NCBI RefSeq assembly: GCF_000716785.1
Contig: NZ_JNYY01000001.1
Span: forward strand, 868,001 to 932,000
Length of the DNA: 64,000 nt
Source: Amycolatopsis vancoresmycina
Lineage (GTDB): Bacteria > Actinomycetota > Actinomycetes > Mycobacteriales > Pseudonocardiaceae
Reading direction: 5' to 3'
Position 1 is the first letter of the stretch. Every line of letters begins with the position of its first letter. Below the pieces are notes generated by a model. The model saw nothing but the letters and a program-made list of their open reading frames with translations, ran no database searches and was not told where the DNA came from. A program made the position numbers and the translations under genes. This document shows positions 41,846 to 50,611 of the stretch, one piece after another.

Positions 41846-42676
41846 TCACCGTTTCGCCGCCGTCAGCCGGTACCGCAGCCGGAACGGGAGGTTCGCCAGG
41901 ACCGCGGCCACCCGCGCGTCCGCCCCCACCAGGTACCTCGGTGCCGGGCGGCGGGCCACCAGCGCCCGGACCACCACCTCCGCCGCCCGCCGCGGCGGCA
42001 CGCCCGTCCGCTCCGAGCGCGCCGCGCTGCGCTCCGCCGCCGCGAGCTGGGCGCCGTACCGCTCCAGCGCCGCCGGGGACAACCCCGCGCGGACCTCCTC
42101 CGCGGCCGCCCGGGCGCGGGGCCAGATCGCCGTCGTCACCGCTCCCGGCTCGACCAGGACCACGTGGATGCCTTCCGGGGCCAGCTCCGCGCGCAGGCTG
42201 TCGGTCAAGCCGACCAGGGCGAACTTCGCCGTGTGGTACGGGCCGACCATCGGGCCCGCGATGCGGCCGCCGATCGAGCCGAGCGTCACCACCCGGGCCG
42301 CCTCCGCGCGCCGCAGGGCCGGGAGCATCGCCCGCGTCACGGCCAGCTGGCCGGTCACGTTCACCTCCAGCTGCTCCCGGAACGCCGTCAGCGGCACGTG
42401 TTCGAGCGGCCCCGGCCGGGCCAGGCCCGCGTTGTTCACCAAGCCCCGCAACGGTCCCGCCGCCGCGACCCGCTCGCCGCACCGCGCGATCGACTCCGCG
42501 TCGCGCAGGTCCATCCGCAGCACCGTGACCGCGTCGCCGTACGCGCGCTCGAGTTCCGCTGCGTCCGCGTCGGTGCGCACGCTCGCCCACACGTGCGCGC
42601 CCCGCCGGACCAGCTCCGCCACGCACGCGCGGCCGATCCCGCCCGCCGCTCCGGTGACCACGTAGGACGGCTTCAC
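41846..42676 (-). CDS. Short-chain dehydrogenase/reductase next to the Pks13-like locus
   Basis: A 276-residue classical SDR with TGAAGGIG near the start, NNAGLARPG, the catalytic Ser in TLGSIGG and YHTAK. Its GTG start overlaps the stop of the antigen-85-like gene in GTGA, so it is translationally coupled to it. A basic residue after the second strand (VRTDA) suits NADPH. In mycobacteria a reductase (CmrA) reduces the beta-keto product of Pks13. This SDR is a candidate for the same step on the product of the PKS in this locus; that is context-based only. Confidence 0.88.
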   Translation of the reverse strand: MKPSYVVTGAAGGIGRACVAELVRRGAHVWASVRTDADAAELERAYGDAVTVLRMDLRDAESIARCGERVAAAGPLRGLVNNAGLARPGPLEHVPLTAFREQLEVNVTGQLAVTRAMLPALRRAEAARVVTLGSIGGRIAGPMVGPYHTAKFALVGLTDSLRAELAPEGIHVVLVEPGAVTTAIWPRARAAAEEVRAGLSPAALERYGAQLAAAERSAARSERTGVPPRRAAEVVVRALVARRPAPRYLVGADARVAAVLANLPFRLRYRLTAAKR

Positions 42677-43674
42677 GACAGCACCTGCAGCATCCGCGGC
42701 CACGTCTTGTGCAGCTGCTCCTGCCAGTACGCCCACTGGTGGGTGCCCGGGCCGTAGAGGTCCACCGTCGCCGGGACGCCGAGGTCGCGCAGCCGCGCGG
42801 CCATCGCCGTGGTCTGGGCGCCACACAGGAACTCCAGGAGCATCGCGCCCGGCAGCACGTCGACCGGGAGCTTCGCGTCGAGCGGGCCCGGCAGCCCGTT
42901 GCCCGCCGAGAGGTACAGCTCGGTGCCGCGCAGGCGGTCCGCGTTCACCAGCGGGTCGTGGGCCGCCCAGCGCGCGGCCTCGCGCCGCCGGTCACCCCAC
43001 AGGGCCTCGGGGTCGAGGTGGGCCGAGGTGACGATCGCGTCCGTCAGCAGCTCGCCGGTGGGGCCGGTCGGGTTGAGGTTGCCGCTGAAGGAAGCGGCGT
43101 AGCGGAAGACGCCCGGCCGGCGTGCGGCGAGCTCGATCGCGCCGTACCCGCCGAGGGACAGGCCGGCGGCCGCGCGCCGGCCGTCCCCGCGGTAGCCGCG
43201 GTCGATCAGCTGCGGCAGTTCGACGGCGGTGAACGTCTCCCACTGGTTGAGCGCGATGTCCTTGCCGTAGTTCCACCAGTCGCCGAAGAACCCCGCCGGT
43301 CCCGAGCCGGGCATGACGACCAGGACACCGGCGTCGTCGGCGAGCCGCCGGACGTCGGTGTTCGCACTCCAGCCCCGGTAGTCCTGCAGCCGGGTCTCAC
43401 CGGCGAGCAGGTAGACCGCCGCCCACTTCCGGTCCGGTTCGGCCGCCCAGGTCCGCGGCAGGATCAGCCGGACCATCGCGTAGGCCCCGACGCCGGTCGA
43501 CCGCACGGTCAGGTCGAGCACCCGCCCGTCACCGTCCACAGTGGTCTGGGCGACGACGTGCGACCCGTCGTCGGCCCGCGCGTCCGGCACGGCCGTCGCG
43601 GCCGCGGCGGGGATCCCGGGCAGCGTGCCCGCCACGGCCGCCAGCACCGCGCACCACCTCGCAACCAGGCGCAT
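42673..43674 (-). CDS. Secreted esterase D / antigen-85-like acyltransferase
   Basis: A 333-residue secreted alpha/beta hydrolase with a signal peptide ending near AAAATA (residue 27). The nucleophile elbow is GLSLGGYGA (Ser near residue 170). The C-terminal GTHQWAYWQEQL holds the catalytic His and closely resembles the HSWEYW motif of mycolyltransferases (antigen 85). Such enzymes move mycolyl groups onto trehalose or arabinogalactan. In organisms without mycolate, related proteins are simple esterases. It is divergent from the operon with the FadD32-like and Pks13-like genes. Confidence 0.85.
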   Translation of the reverse strand: MRLVARWCAVLAAVAGTLPGIPAAAATAVPDARADDGSHVVAQTTVDGDGRVLDLTVRSTGVGAYAMVRLILPRTWAAEPDRKWAAVYLLAGETRLQDYRGWSANTDVRRLADDAGVLVVMPGSGPAGFFGDWWNYGKDIALNQWETFTAVELPQLIDRGYRGDGRRAAAGLSLGGYGAIELAARRPGVFRYAASFSGNLNPTGPTGELLTDAIVTSAHLDPEALWGDRRREAARWAAHDPLVNADRLRGTELYLSAGNGLPGPLDAKLPVDVLPGAMLLEFLCGAQTTAMAARLRDLGVPATVDLYGPGTHQWAYWQEQLHKTWPRMLQVLS

Positions 43675-44058
43675 GTGTTTCCTTTCCCGTTCACGAAATC
43701 CCGAAGAAGTGCGGCCAAGCTAGCCGAACACCGTTTGACGGCGCAATTGTCCTGTCCACGATGCGGGCGGACAATGTGAATGGAAGGAAAACAAACTCCC
43801 CCACTCGGGTGAGCCGCCGGTCGCGGAGGGTAGCCGATCTCGCACGCCCGTGCCACAGTGCCGGACCGAACTCGCCAGTAACCTGCGATTCCGCAGTTCA
43901 CAGCGTGTACACGAAGATGTTTACGCCGTCTTGAGGTGGTTCCGGTAACCGATTACCTGGCGTAGCCTGACCCGTGCCGCCGGGCTGACGCGTCCCCGGC
44001 GAAGGGTTCCAGCGCCGGGACCGCACCTCCCCCGAGAATGCTCCCGGAAGGGTTCTCC
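43675..44058. other. 384-bp divergent regulatory region
   Basis: It lies between the antigen-85-like gene and the FAAL/PKS operon. ATTGTCC (43746-43752) and GGACAAT (43769-43775) are inverted 16 bp apart; GTGTACAC (43905-43912) and GGTAA-CCGA-TTACC (43944-43957) are palindromes. It is less GC-rich than its surroundings. I see no open frame with coding character and no clear -10/-35 pair. Confidence 0.5.
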
Positions 44059-44730
44059 ATGCCTGCCCGAATTCGTTTCTCCCCGGGTCGCGCCGCCGTC
44101 CTGCTGATCGCCGCGGCCGCGGTCACGACCATTTCGCCCGCCAAACCGGCCACCGGCGCCGCGCCGGTGCCCGGACCACCCGCGCCACCTCCCGCGGTAC
44201 CGCCCGCCGCCCTGCTGCCCGCCGAGGCGATCCCCGGACGTCCCGCGGCCCGTGACGTGTTCGACGTCGCCACCGCGCTGTCCACTGTGGACCGAGGGGA
44301 CGGCTGCGACGACGTCGTCCACGGGCGGCTCCTGCGCTCCGGCACCGGGCAGGGCTTCCAGACGGCGGTGCCCGGTGGGCAGCTGTCCGAGCTGGTCGCC
44401 CGCACCCCGCACCCGCCCGACCTCGCCGCCTGGACCGCGCAGGCGCACCGCTGCGGCCAGGTCACCGTCGACGACCAGGACCTGCCGACGGTTTCGACCA
44501 CGACCGTCACGCCCGCGCCCGCGGTTCCCGGTGCGCAAACCCTGTCCTACCAGCAGGTCCTGACCCTGCCCGGCCAGCAGGCGGAGCTGCCCGGCCTGCG
44601 CCTGCGCACGGTCGCCGTCGCCGCCGGCGACGTGCTGGTCCTGCTCCGCGACGCCGGGACGACCGGCCTCGACCTCGACACCCTGGCCGTCGCCGCGTGG
44701 CAGCACGCGGCCCCGCGGCTCGGCCGCTAG
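44059..44730 (+). CDS. Small secreted protein, unknown function
   Basis: A 223-residue protein that I do not recognise. A signal peptide (RAAVLLIAAAAVTTISPA) is followed by a proline/alanine-rich linker to about residue 60. The mature domain has two Cys (in DGCDDV and HRCGQV), enough for one disulfide. Its length and disulfide resemble the extracellular sensor domains of mycobacterial PknH-like proteins, but no motif confirms this. ATG 44059 is set by GGAAGGG six bases upstream; ATG 44038 lacks such a signal. It is 14 nt before the acyl-AMP ligase gene and so probably in the same operon. Confidence 0.7.
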   Translation: MPARIRFSPGRAAVLLIAAAAVTTISPAKPATGAAPVPGPPAPPPAVPPAALLPAEAIPGRPAARDVFDVATALSTVDRGDGCDDVVHGRLLRSGTGQGFQTAVPGGQLSELVARTPHPPDLAAWTAQAHRCGQVTVDDQDLPTVSTTTVTPAPAVPGAQTLSYQQVLTLPGQQAELPGLRLRTVAVAAGDVLVLLRDAGTTGLDLDTLAVAAWQHAAPRLGR

Positions 44731-44744
44731 CAAGGAGAAACCCC

Positions 44745-46439
44745 GTGTCCCACCCCATCCCCGGCACCCTGACCGCGTGCCTGCGCCACTGGGCGGCCGC
44801 CACCCCCGACGCCCCCGCCCTGACCTTCGCCGACTTCGCCACCGACCCCGCCGGCCGGCGGCGCACCCTCAGCTGGCGGCAGCTGGCCGAGCGCGTCGAC
44901 GCCGCCGCGGCCGCGCTGCCGGTGTCACCCGGCGACCGCGTCGCCGTGCTTTGCCCACAGGGCCCCGACTACGTCGTCGGCTTCCTGGCCGCGATCACCG
45001 CGGGCGCCATCGCGGTGCCGCTGTTCGACCCGGGCCTGCCCGGCCACGCGGGACGCCTCACCGCGGTCCTCGCCGACTGCGAGCCCGCCGCCGTCGTCAC
45101 GAACACCGCCGCGCAACCGGCGGTCGAGCGGTTCCTCGGCGGCGGCGTCCCGGTGGTCGCGGCCGACCGCCCCGGCCCGGCCCGGTCGTGGCCCGCGCCG
45201 CAGGCGGCCCCGGACGACGTCGCCTACCTGCAGTACACCTCCGGCTCGACGCGCAGCCCGGCCGGGGTGGTGCTGACCCACGCGAACGTGCTCGCGAACG
45301 TCGCCCAGGTGGTGCAGGGCCTCGGCCTCGACCCGGCGGCGGCCACCACGGTGTCGTGGCTGCCGCTGTTCCACGACATGGGCCTGGTCCTCGGCCTGAT
45401 CACGCCGCTGGCCCTGGGCCTGCGGTCGGTGCTGATGGACCCGCTGGCCTTCGTCGAGCGGCCGGTCCGCTGGCTGGAACTGCTCGGCGACCACGCCGGC
45501 AGCTGGAGCGCGGCGCCGAACTTCGCCTTCCACTACTGCGCGAGCCGGATCCGCGAACCCGACCGCGCCCGGCTGCGGCTCGGCCGCGTCGCCGCGATCG
45601 TCAACGGCGCCGAGCCGATCAACCCGGACGTCCTCGACCGGTTCCACACCGCCTTCGCCGCGGCCGGGTACCGGCCGGAGATGACCCGCCCGGCGTACGG
45701 CCTGGCCGAGGCGACCGTCTTCGTCACCACCGGCCCGGCCGCGGTCCCCCGCGTGACGACGTTCGACCGCTACGCCCTCGCCACCGGCACCGCGCGGCCC
45801 GCCGCCGACGGCATCCGCCTGGTCGCGTGCGGTGCCCCGGCCGGCCAGCTCGTCACGCTCGCCGACCCCGAGACCGCCGTCGCGCTCCCGGACGGCTCGG
45901 TCGGCGAAATCTGGGTGCAGGGGCCCAACGTCGGCGCGGGGTACTGGCAGAAACCCCTGGAGAGCACGGAAACCTTCGGGGCCCGGCTGGCCGGCGGGCG
46001 GCCGGGAGAGCCGTGGCTGCGGACCGGCGACCTGGGTGTCCGGTACGACGGCGAGCTCTACATCGCGGGCCGGATCAAGGACCTGATCATCGTCGACGGG
46101 CGCAACCACTACCCGCAGGACGTCGAGGCGACCGCCGCGTCGGCCGACGGCGCCATCCGCCCCGGCAGCGTCGCCGCCTTCGCCGTCGAAGGCACCGACA
46201 CCGAGGCCGTCGTCGTGGTCGCCGAACACCGCGGCCACGACGACCTGGCCGAACCGGCGGAACGCGCGCTCGCCGCCGCGATCCGCCGGCTGGTCTCCGA
46301 CGCGCACGGCCTCGCGCTGCGGGACGTGCTGCTCGTCCCGCCCGGGCGGGTCCCGCGCACCTCCAGCGGCAAGATCGCGCGCGGCGCCTGCCGCGACCGC
46401 TACCTCGCCGGCGACTACGGAAAGGCACTGGCGCGATGA
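44745..46439 (+). CDS. Long-chain fatty-acyl-AMP ligase (FadD32-like FAAL)
   Basis: A 564-residue ANL-superfamily enzyme that activates a fatty acid as acyl-AMP and loads it onto an ACP, bypassing CoA. The P-loop is YTSGSTRSPAGVVLTHANV, then SWLPLFHDMGLVLG, MTRPAYGLAEATVFVT, and the hinge RTGDLG with the catalytic Lys in TSSGKIARGACRDRYLAGDY. WLPLFHDMGL is typical of FAALs. GTG 44745 has AAGGAG seven bases upstream. The stop overlaps the PKS start in ATGA. In mycobacteria FadD32 loads meromycolic acid onto the N-terminal ACP of Pks13; the adjacent PKS has just such an ACP. Confidence 0.92.
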   Translation: MSHPIPGTLTACLRHWAAATPDAPALTFADFATDPAGRRRTLSWRQLAERVDAAAAALPVSPGDRVAVLCPQGPDYVVGFLAAITAGAIAVPLFDPGLPGHAGRLTAVLADCEPAAVVTNTAAQPAVERFLGGGVPVVAADRPGPARSWPAPQAAPDDVAYLQYTSGSTRSPAGVVLTHANVLANVAQVVQGLGLDPAAATTVSWLPLFHDMGLVLGLITPLALGLRSVLMDPLAFVERPVRWLELLGDHAGSWSAAPNFAFHYCASRIREPDRARLRLGRVAAIVNGAEPINPDVLDRFHTAFAAAGYRPEMTRPAYGLAEATVFVTTGPAAVPRVTTFDRYALATGTARPAADGIRLVACGAPAGQLVTLADPETAVALPDGSVGEIWVQGPNVGAGYWQKPLESTETFGARLAGGRPGEPWLRTGDLGVRYDGELYIAGRIKDLIIVDGRNHYPQDVEATAASADGAIRPGSVAAFAVEGTDTEAVVVVAEHRGHDDLAEPAERALAAAIRRLVSDAHGLALRDVLLVPPGRVPRTSSGKIARGACRDRYLAGDYGKALAR

Positions 46440-49400
46440 GCGACCCGACGACCGACACCCTGCGCCGCTGGCTGCTGGACACCGTCGCCGAGCACACCGG
46501 CGTCCGGGCCGAGCCGCACCACCCGCTCGGCGACTACGGCCTGTCCTCCCGCCAAGCCGTCGGGATCGCCGCCGACCTCGAAGCACGGCTCGGCCGGCGG
46601 CTGCCCGCGACGCTGCTGTGGGAGAGCCCGACCATCGACCACCTCGTCCGCAGCCTGACCGGCACCGAAGAGCCGGACGCCCCGCGGAGCACGGACCGCC
46701 GCCGGACCGACCCGGTCGCCGTGGTCGGCCTCGGCTGCCGGTTCCCGGGCGCGGACGGGCCCGGCGAGTTCTGGGAGCTGCTCCGCGACGGGCGCGACGC
46801 CGTCCGGTCCGCGCCGCCGGGCCGGTGGGACGCCGGTGCGGCGCCGGTGCTCGGCGGGTTCCTCGACGACGTGGCCGGGTTCGACGCCGGGCACTTCGGC
46901 ATCACCCCGCGCGAGGCAGCGACGATGGACCCGCAGCAGCGGATGCTCCTGGAGGTCACCTGGGCGGCGCTGGAGCACGCCGGCATCGCCCCGGCGTCGC
47001 TGCGCGGCAGCCGGACGGGGGTGTTCACCGGCATCGCCACCCACGACTACGGCCACCTCACGATGACCGGCGGCGAGCCGGACCTGTGGACGGCGACGGG
47101 CGCGGCGGGCAGCATCGCGGCGAACCGGCTGTCGTACGTCTACGACCTGCGCGGGCCGAGCATGGCGGTGGACACCGCGTGCTCGTCCTCCCTGGTGGCG
47201 GTGCACCACGCGGTGCGCGCGCTGCGCGACGGCGACGCGGACCTGGCCCTGGCGGCCGGCGTCAACCTGATGCTGCTGCCGGGCCCGACGGCCGCCTTCG
47301 CGGCGGCCGGGCTGCTCGCGGGCGACGGCCGCTGCAAGACGTTCTCGGCGGCCGCCGACGGCATCGCGCGCGCCGAGGGCTGCGGCGTCGTGGTCCTGAA
47401 GCGCCTGGCGGACGCCGAATACGACGGCGACCGGGTGCTGGCGGTGATCCGCGCGTCGGCGGTCAACTCCGACGGCCGGTCGAACGGCCTGGCGGCCCCG
47501 AACCCGCTGGCGCAGCAGGCGATGCTGCGGGAGGCGTACCGCGGGTTCGATCCGTCCACTGTGGACTACGTGGAGGCGCACGGCACGGGCACGCTGCTGG
47601 GCGACCCGATCGAGGCCCGCGCGCTCGGCGCGGTGCTCGGCGCGGGCCGCGCGGCGGACACACCACTGCTGATCGGCTCGGTGAAGACGAACATCGCGCA
47701 CGCGGAGGCCGCGGCGGGCATCGCCGGGCTGATCAAGGTGGTCCTGGCGATGCAGCACGGCGCCCTGCCCCCGCAGCTGCACTTCGCGGCGCCGAACCCG
47801 CACATCGCGTTCGGCGAGCTGGGCGTCGAGGTGGTCACGGAGGCAACGCCGTGGCCGCGGCACAGCGGCCGCGCGGTGGCCGGGGTGTCGGCTTTCGGGT
47901 TCGGCGGGACGAACGCGCACGTGGTCCTCGAGGAACCGGCCACCGGCGAAACCCCACCGGCGCAAGCCGAGCGCACGGCCCGCACCGGCGAACCACCCCG
48001 GGCCGGGGTGCGGATCACCGTTCTCTCCGCCCGTACCCGCGACCGGCTCACCGAGCGGGCCGCCCAGCTGTCCACCTGGCTCGACTCCCCCGCCGGGCGC
48101 CGCAGTCCCTTCGCCGACGTCACCCACACCCTCCACCGGCGCGACAACGCCGACCCCCACCGCGCCGCCCTCGTCGCCGCCGACCACGGTGAACTCGCCG
48201 CCCTCCTCCGAGCCGTCGCCGCCGGCCACGATCCGCTGCCCGCCGGTGCCCTCACCGGTACCGCCGTCCCCGGCGAGGGACCCGTCTTCGTGTTCTCCGG
48301 GCACGGCTCCCAATGGCCCGGCATGGGCCGCCACCTGCTCGCCGCCGAACCCGCGTTCGCCGCGCAGGTCGACAAGCTCGGCGATCCCTTCACCGAGCAC
48401 ACCGGCCGCTCCCTGCGCGCCCTGCTCACCGGCGGCCCCCACGACCTCGCCGAGACCCAGCTCGCGATCTTCGGGATGCAGGTCGCGCTCGCCGCGCGGT
48501 GGGAGGCGCTCGGCGTCCGGCCCGCCGCCGTGCTCGGGCACTCGCTCGGGTCCGCGGCCGCCGCCGTCGTCAGCGGGGCGCTGACCGCCGACGAGGCCGT
48601 CCACCTCGTCGCCACCCGGGCCCGGCTGCTCGGCACCATCGGCGACGGCGGTGCGATGGCCGCCGTCGAGCTGAGCCCCGGCGACCTCGCCCGCCACCCC
48701 GGTGTCGAGCTCGCCGTCGACTCCGCGCCGGGGCAGCTGACCGTCGCCGGGGACGCGTCCGTGCTGGACGAGCTCGTCGCCGGACTCACCGCCGCCGGGC
48801 GGGGTGCGCGGCGGCTGCCGGTCGGCGTGGCCGGGCATTCGGCCGGGGTCGAGCCGGTCCTCGGTGCGCTGCGGGACGCGCTCGCCGAGCTCGGCGGGAG
48901 ACGGCCGCTGGTGCCCTGGTACGACACCGTCCTGACCGATCCGCGCGAGCTGCCGGACTTCGACGCCGGGTACTGGGCCGCCCACCTGCGCCGCCCGGTG
49001 CGGTTCCGGCAGGCGGTCGCCGCCGCGGCCGCGGACGGGCACCGCGTGTTCGCCGAGGTGTCCCCGCACCCGATCCTGCGCGGCTCGCTCGCCAGGACGC
49101 TCGACGCCGCCGGGATCGACGGCGCCGTCGTGACCGGCACCGTGCGCCGCGGCCAGGACGAGGTCCGGGCGTTCGGCGCGGCCGCGGCCACGCTGTACTG
49201 CGCCGGCACGCGGATCACCCTCGCCGGCCCGGACGACGGCGCCCGGCTCGCCGACGTCCCGCCGATGCCGTGGCGCCACGAGCGGCACTGGTACACGGAA
49301 CCGGCACCGGGCACCGAACCCACGCGGCCCGTCGCGACGCCCACCCCCGCCGCCGGGACCGACCGGCTCACCGAGATCGTCGCCGCGATCATGGGCCTCG

Positions 49401-50611
49401 CCCCCGGCCGCCTCGACCCCGGCACCCCGCTCGTCGATCTGGGGCTGGATTCCCTGATGGCGAACCGGATCCGCGAAGCCGTCCGCCGGGAGCTGGGCAC
49501 CGAGCCCGACACCGCCGCCGTCCTGCGCGGCGCCACCCTCGCCGACCTCAACCGCGACCTCGCGCCCCGCGGCCGCGCCTGGGACGCCGCCGACCGGCTC
49601 GTCCTGCGGCTCTGGCGCGAGCACACCGGCACCGACGCGGCCGGGACGCACATCCGCCTGGCCGGCTCGGAGCAGCTGGCCCGGCAGCTCGCCGACGGCC
49701 TCACCGCCGAGCTCGACACCCCGGTCGACCCGGCCGAGCTGCTGGCGCACGATTCCCTCGCCGCCATCGCCGACGTCGCACGGGCCGTCCTGGACACGCG
49801 CGAGGAACGCGGGCCTGTGCACGCCCTGAAGGCGGGCGACGCCGGAACCGCGCCGCTGCTGCTGTTCCACCCCGGCGGCAGCACCTGCACCGTCTACCGG
49901 CCGCTGCTGGACCGGCTGCCCGCCGGCGTGCCCTGCGCCGGGTTCGAACGCGTGCCGGGCGCGAGCATCGAAGAGCGCGTCGACCGGCTGCTGCCGCTGG
50001 TCCGGGCCCGGCGGCCGCACGGGCCCTACCGGCTCGCCGGCTGGTCGTTCGGCGGCGCCCTCGCCTACGGCGTCGCCGCGCGGCTCGCCGACGAAGGCGA
50101 ACCGGTGGAGCTCGTCGCGCTGATCGACACGATGCTGCCGCTGCCGGAACCGGACCTCGACCCGCGCGCTTCCTCGGCCCGGCGGTTCCTGCGCTTCACC
50201 GGCTACGTCGAAGGCACCTACGGCCGGACCGTCCGGCTCGGCCACGAGGAACTCGCGCCGCTGCCCGAAGAAGCGCAGATCGAGCTCACCATGCGCCGGG
50301 TCGCCGAGGCCGGCCTGCTCAGCCCGGGCGTGCTCCGCCACCAGCACCAGTCCTTTTTGGACACCCTGGCCGCGGAACGCGGGACCCCGCGCCCCTACGC
50401 CGGCCGGGTGGTGCTCTACCGGGCGACCGAACCGTACGCGGCCGGGCTCGCGATGGAACCGCGCTACGCCCGCACCGACCTCGCGGCCGGCTGGGCGGAA
50501 CTGTGCCCGCGGCTGGAGATCGTGCCGGTGCCCGCGCACCACCTCTCGGTGGTCGACCCGCCGCACGTCGACGTCGTCGCGCGGCACCTGGCGGGGCTGC
50601 TGTGGCCGTGA
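46436..50611 (+). CDS. Pks13-like modular polyketide synthase (ACP-KS-AT-ACP-TE)
   Basis: A 1391-residue type I PKS. Order: N-terminal ACP (1-75, GLSS with carrier Ser38), KS (about 90-510, Cys249 in VDTACSSSL, His382 in EAHGTGT, His422 in TNIAHAE), AT (about 610-900, Ser703 in GHSLG), ACP (about 975-1045, Ser1006 in LGLDSL) and thioesterase (about 1130-1391, Ser1204 in GWSFGG). No KR, DH or ER. This is the layout of mycobacterial Pks13, which condenses two fatty acyl chains into an alpha-alkyl beta-keto ester; the protein is shorter (Pks13 is about 1730 aa). A stretch at 1052-1120 resembles a third carrier domain without the Ser. It is coupled to the FAAL (ATGA) and to an MFS gene (GTGA). 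No carboxylase (AccD4) gene is nearby. Product unknown. Confidence 0.9.
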   Translation: MSDPTTDTLRRWLLDTVAEHTGVRAEPHHPLGDYGLSSRQAVGIAADLEARLGRRLPATLLWESPTIDHLVRSLTGTEEPDAPRSTDRRRTDPVAVVGLGCRFPGADGPGEFWELLRDGRDAVRSAPPGRWDAGAAPVLGGFLDDVAGFDAGHFGITPREAATMDPQQRMLLEVTWAALEHAGIAPASLRGSRTGVFTGIATHDYGHLTMTGGEPDLWTATGAAGSIAANRLSYVYDLRGPSMAVDTACSSSLVAVHHAVRALRDGDADLALAAGVNLMLLPGPTAAFAAAGLLAGDGRCKTFSAAADGIARAEGCGVVVLKRLADAEYDGDRVLAVIRASAVNSDGRSNGLAAPNPLAQQAMLREAYRGFDPSTVDYVEAHGTGTLLGDPIEARALGAVLGAGRAADTPLLIGSVKTNIAHAEAAAGIAGLIKVVLAMQHGALPPQLHFAAPNPHIAFGELGVEVVTEATPWPRHSGRAVAGVSAFGFGGTNAHVVLEEPATGETPPAQAERTARTGEPPRAGVRITVLSARTRDRLTERAAQLSTWLDSPAGRRSPFADVTHTLHRRDNADPHRAALVAADHGELAALLRAVAAGHDPLPAGALTGTAVPGEGPVFVFSGHGSQWPGMGRHLLAAEPAFAAQVDKLGDPFTEHTGRSLRALLTGGPHDLAETQLAIFGMQVALAARWEALGVRPAAVLGHSLGSAAAAVVSGALTADEAVHLVATRARLLGTIGDGGAMAAVELSPGDLARHPGVELAVDSAPGQLTVAGDASVLDELVAGLTAAGRGARRLPVGVAGHSAGVEPVLGALRDALAELGGRRPLVPWYDTVLTDPRELPDFDAGYWAAHLRRPVRFRQAVAAAAADGHRVFAEVSPHPILRGSLARTLDAAGIDGAVVTGTVRRGQDEVRAFGAAAATLYCAGTRITLAGPDDGARLADVPPMPWRHERHWYTEPAPGTEPTRPVATPTPAAGTDRLTEIVAAIMGLAPGRLDPGTPLVDLGLDSLMANRIREAVRRELGTEPDTAAVLRGATLADLNRDLAPRGRAWDAADRLVLRLWREHTGTDAAGTHIRLAGSEQLARQLADGLTAELDTPVDPAELLAHDSLAAIADVARAVLDTREERGPVHALKAGDAGTAPLLLFHPGGSTCTVYRPLLDRLPAGVPCAGFERVPGASIEERVDRLLPLVRARRPHGPYRLAGWSFGGALAYGVAARLADEGEPVELVALIDTMLPLPEPDLDPRASSARRFLRFTGYVEGTYGRTVRLGHEELAPLPEEAQIELTMRRVAEAGLLSPGVLRHQHQSFLDTLAAERGTPRPYAGRVVLYRATEPYAAGLAMEPRYARTDLAAGWAELCPRLEIVPVPAHHLSVVDPPHVDVVARHLAGLLWP

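Noticed and set aside
46415..50587. A 1390-codon minus-strand open frame opposite the PKS
   Set aside because: Pure antisense of a PKS with all active-site residues in place.
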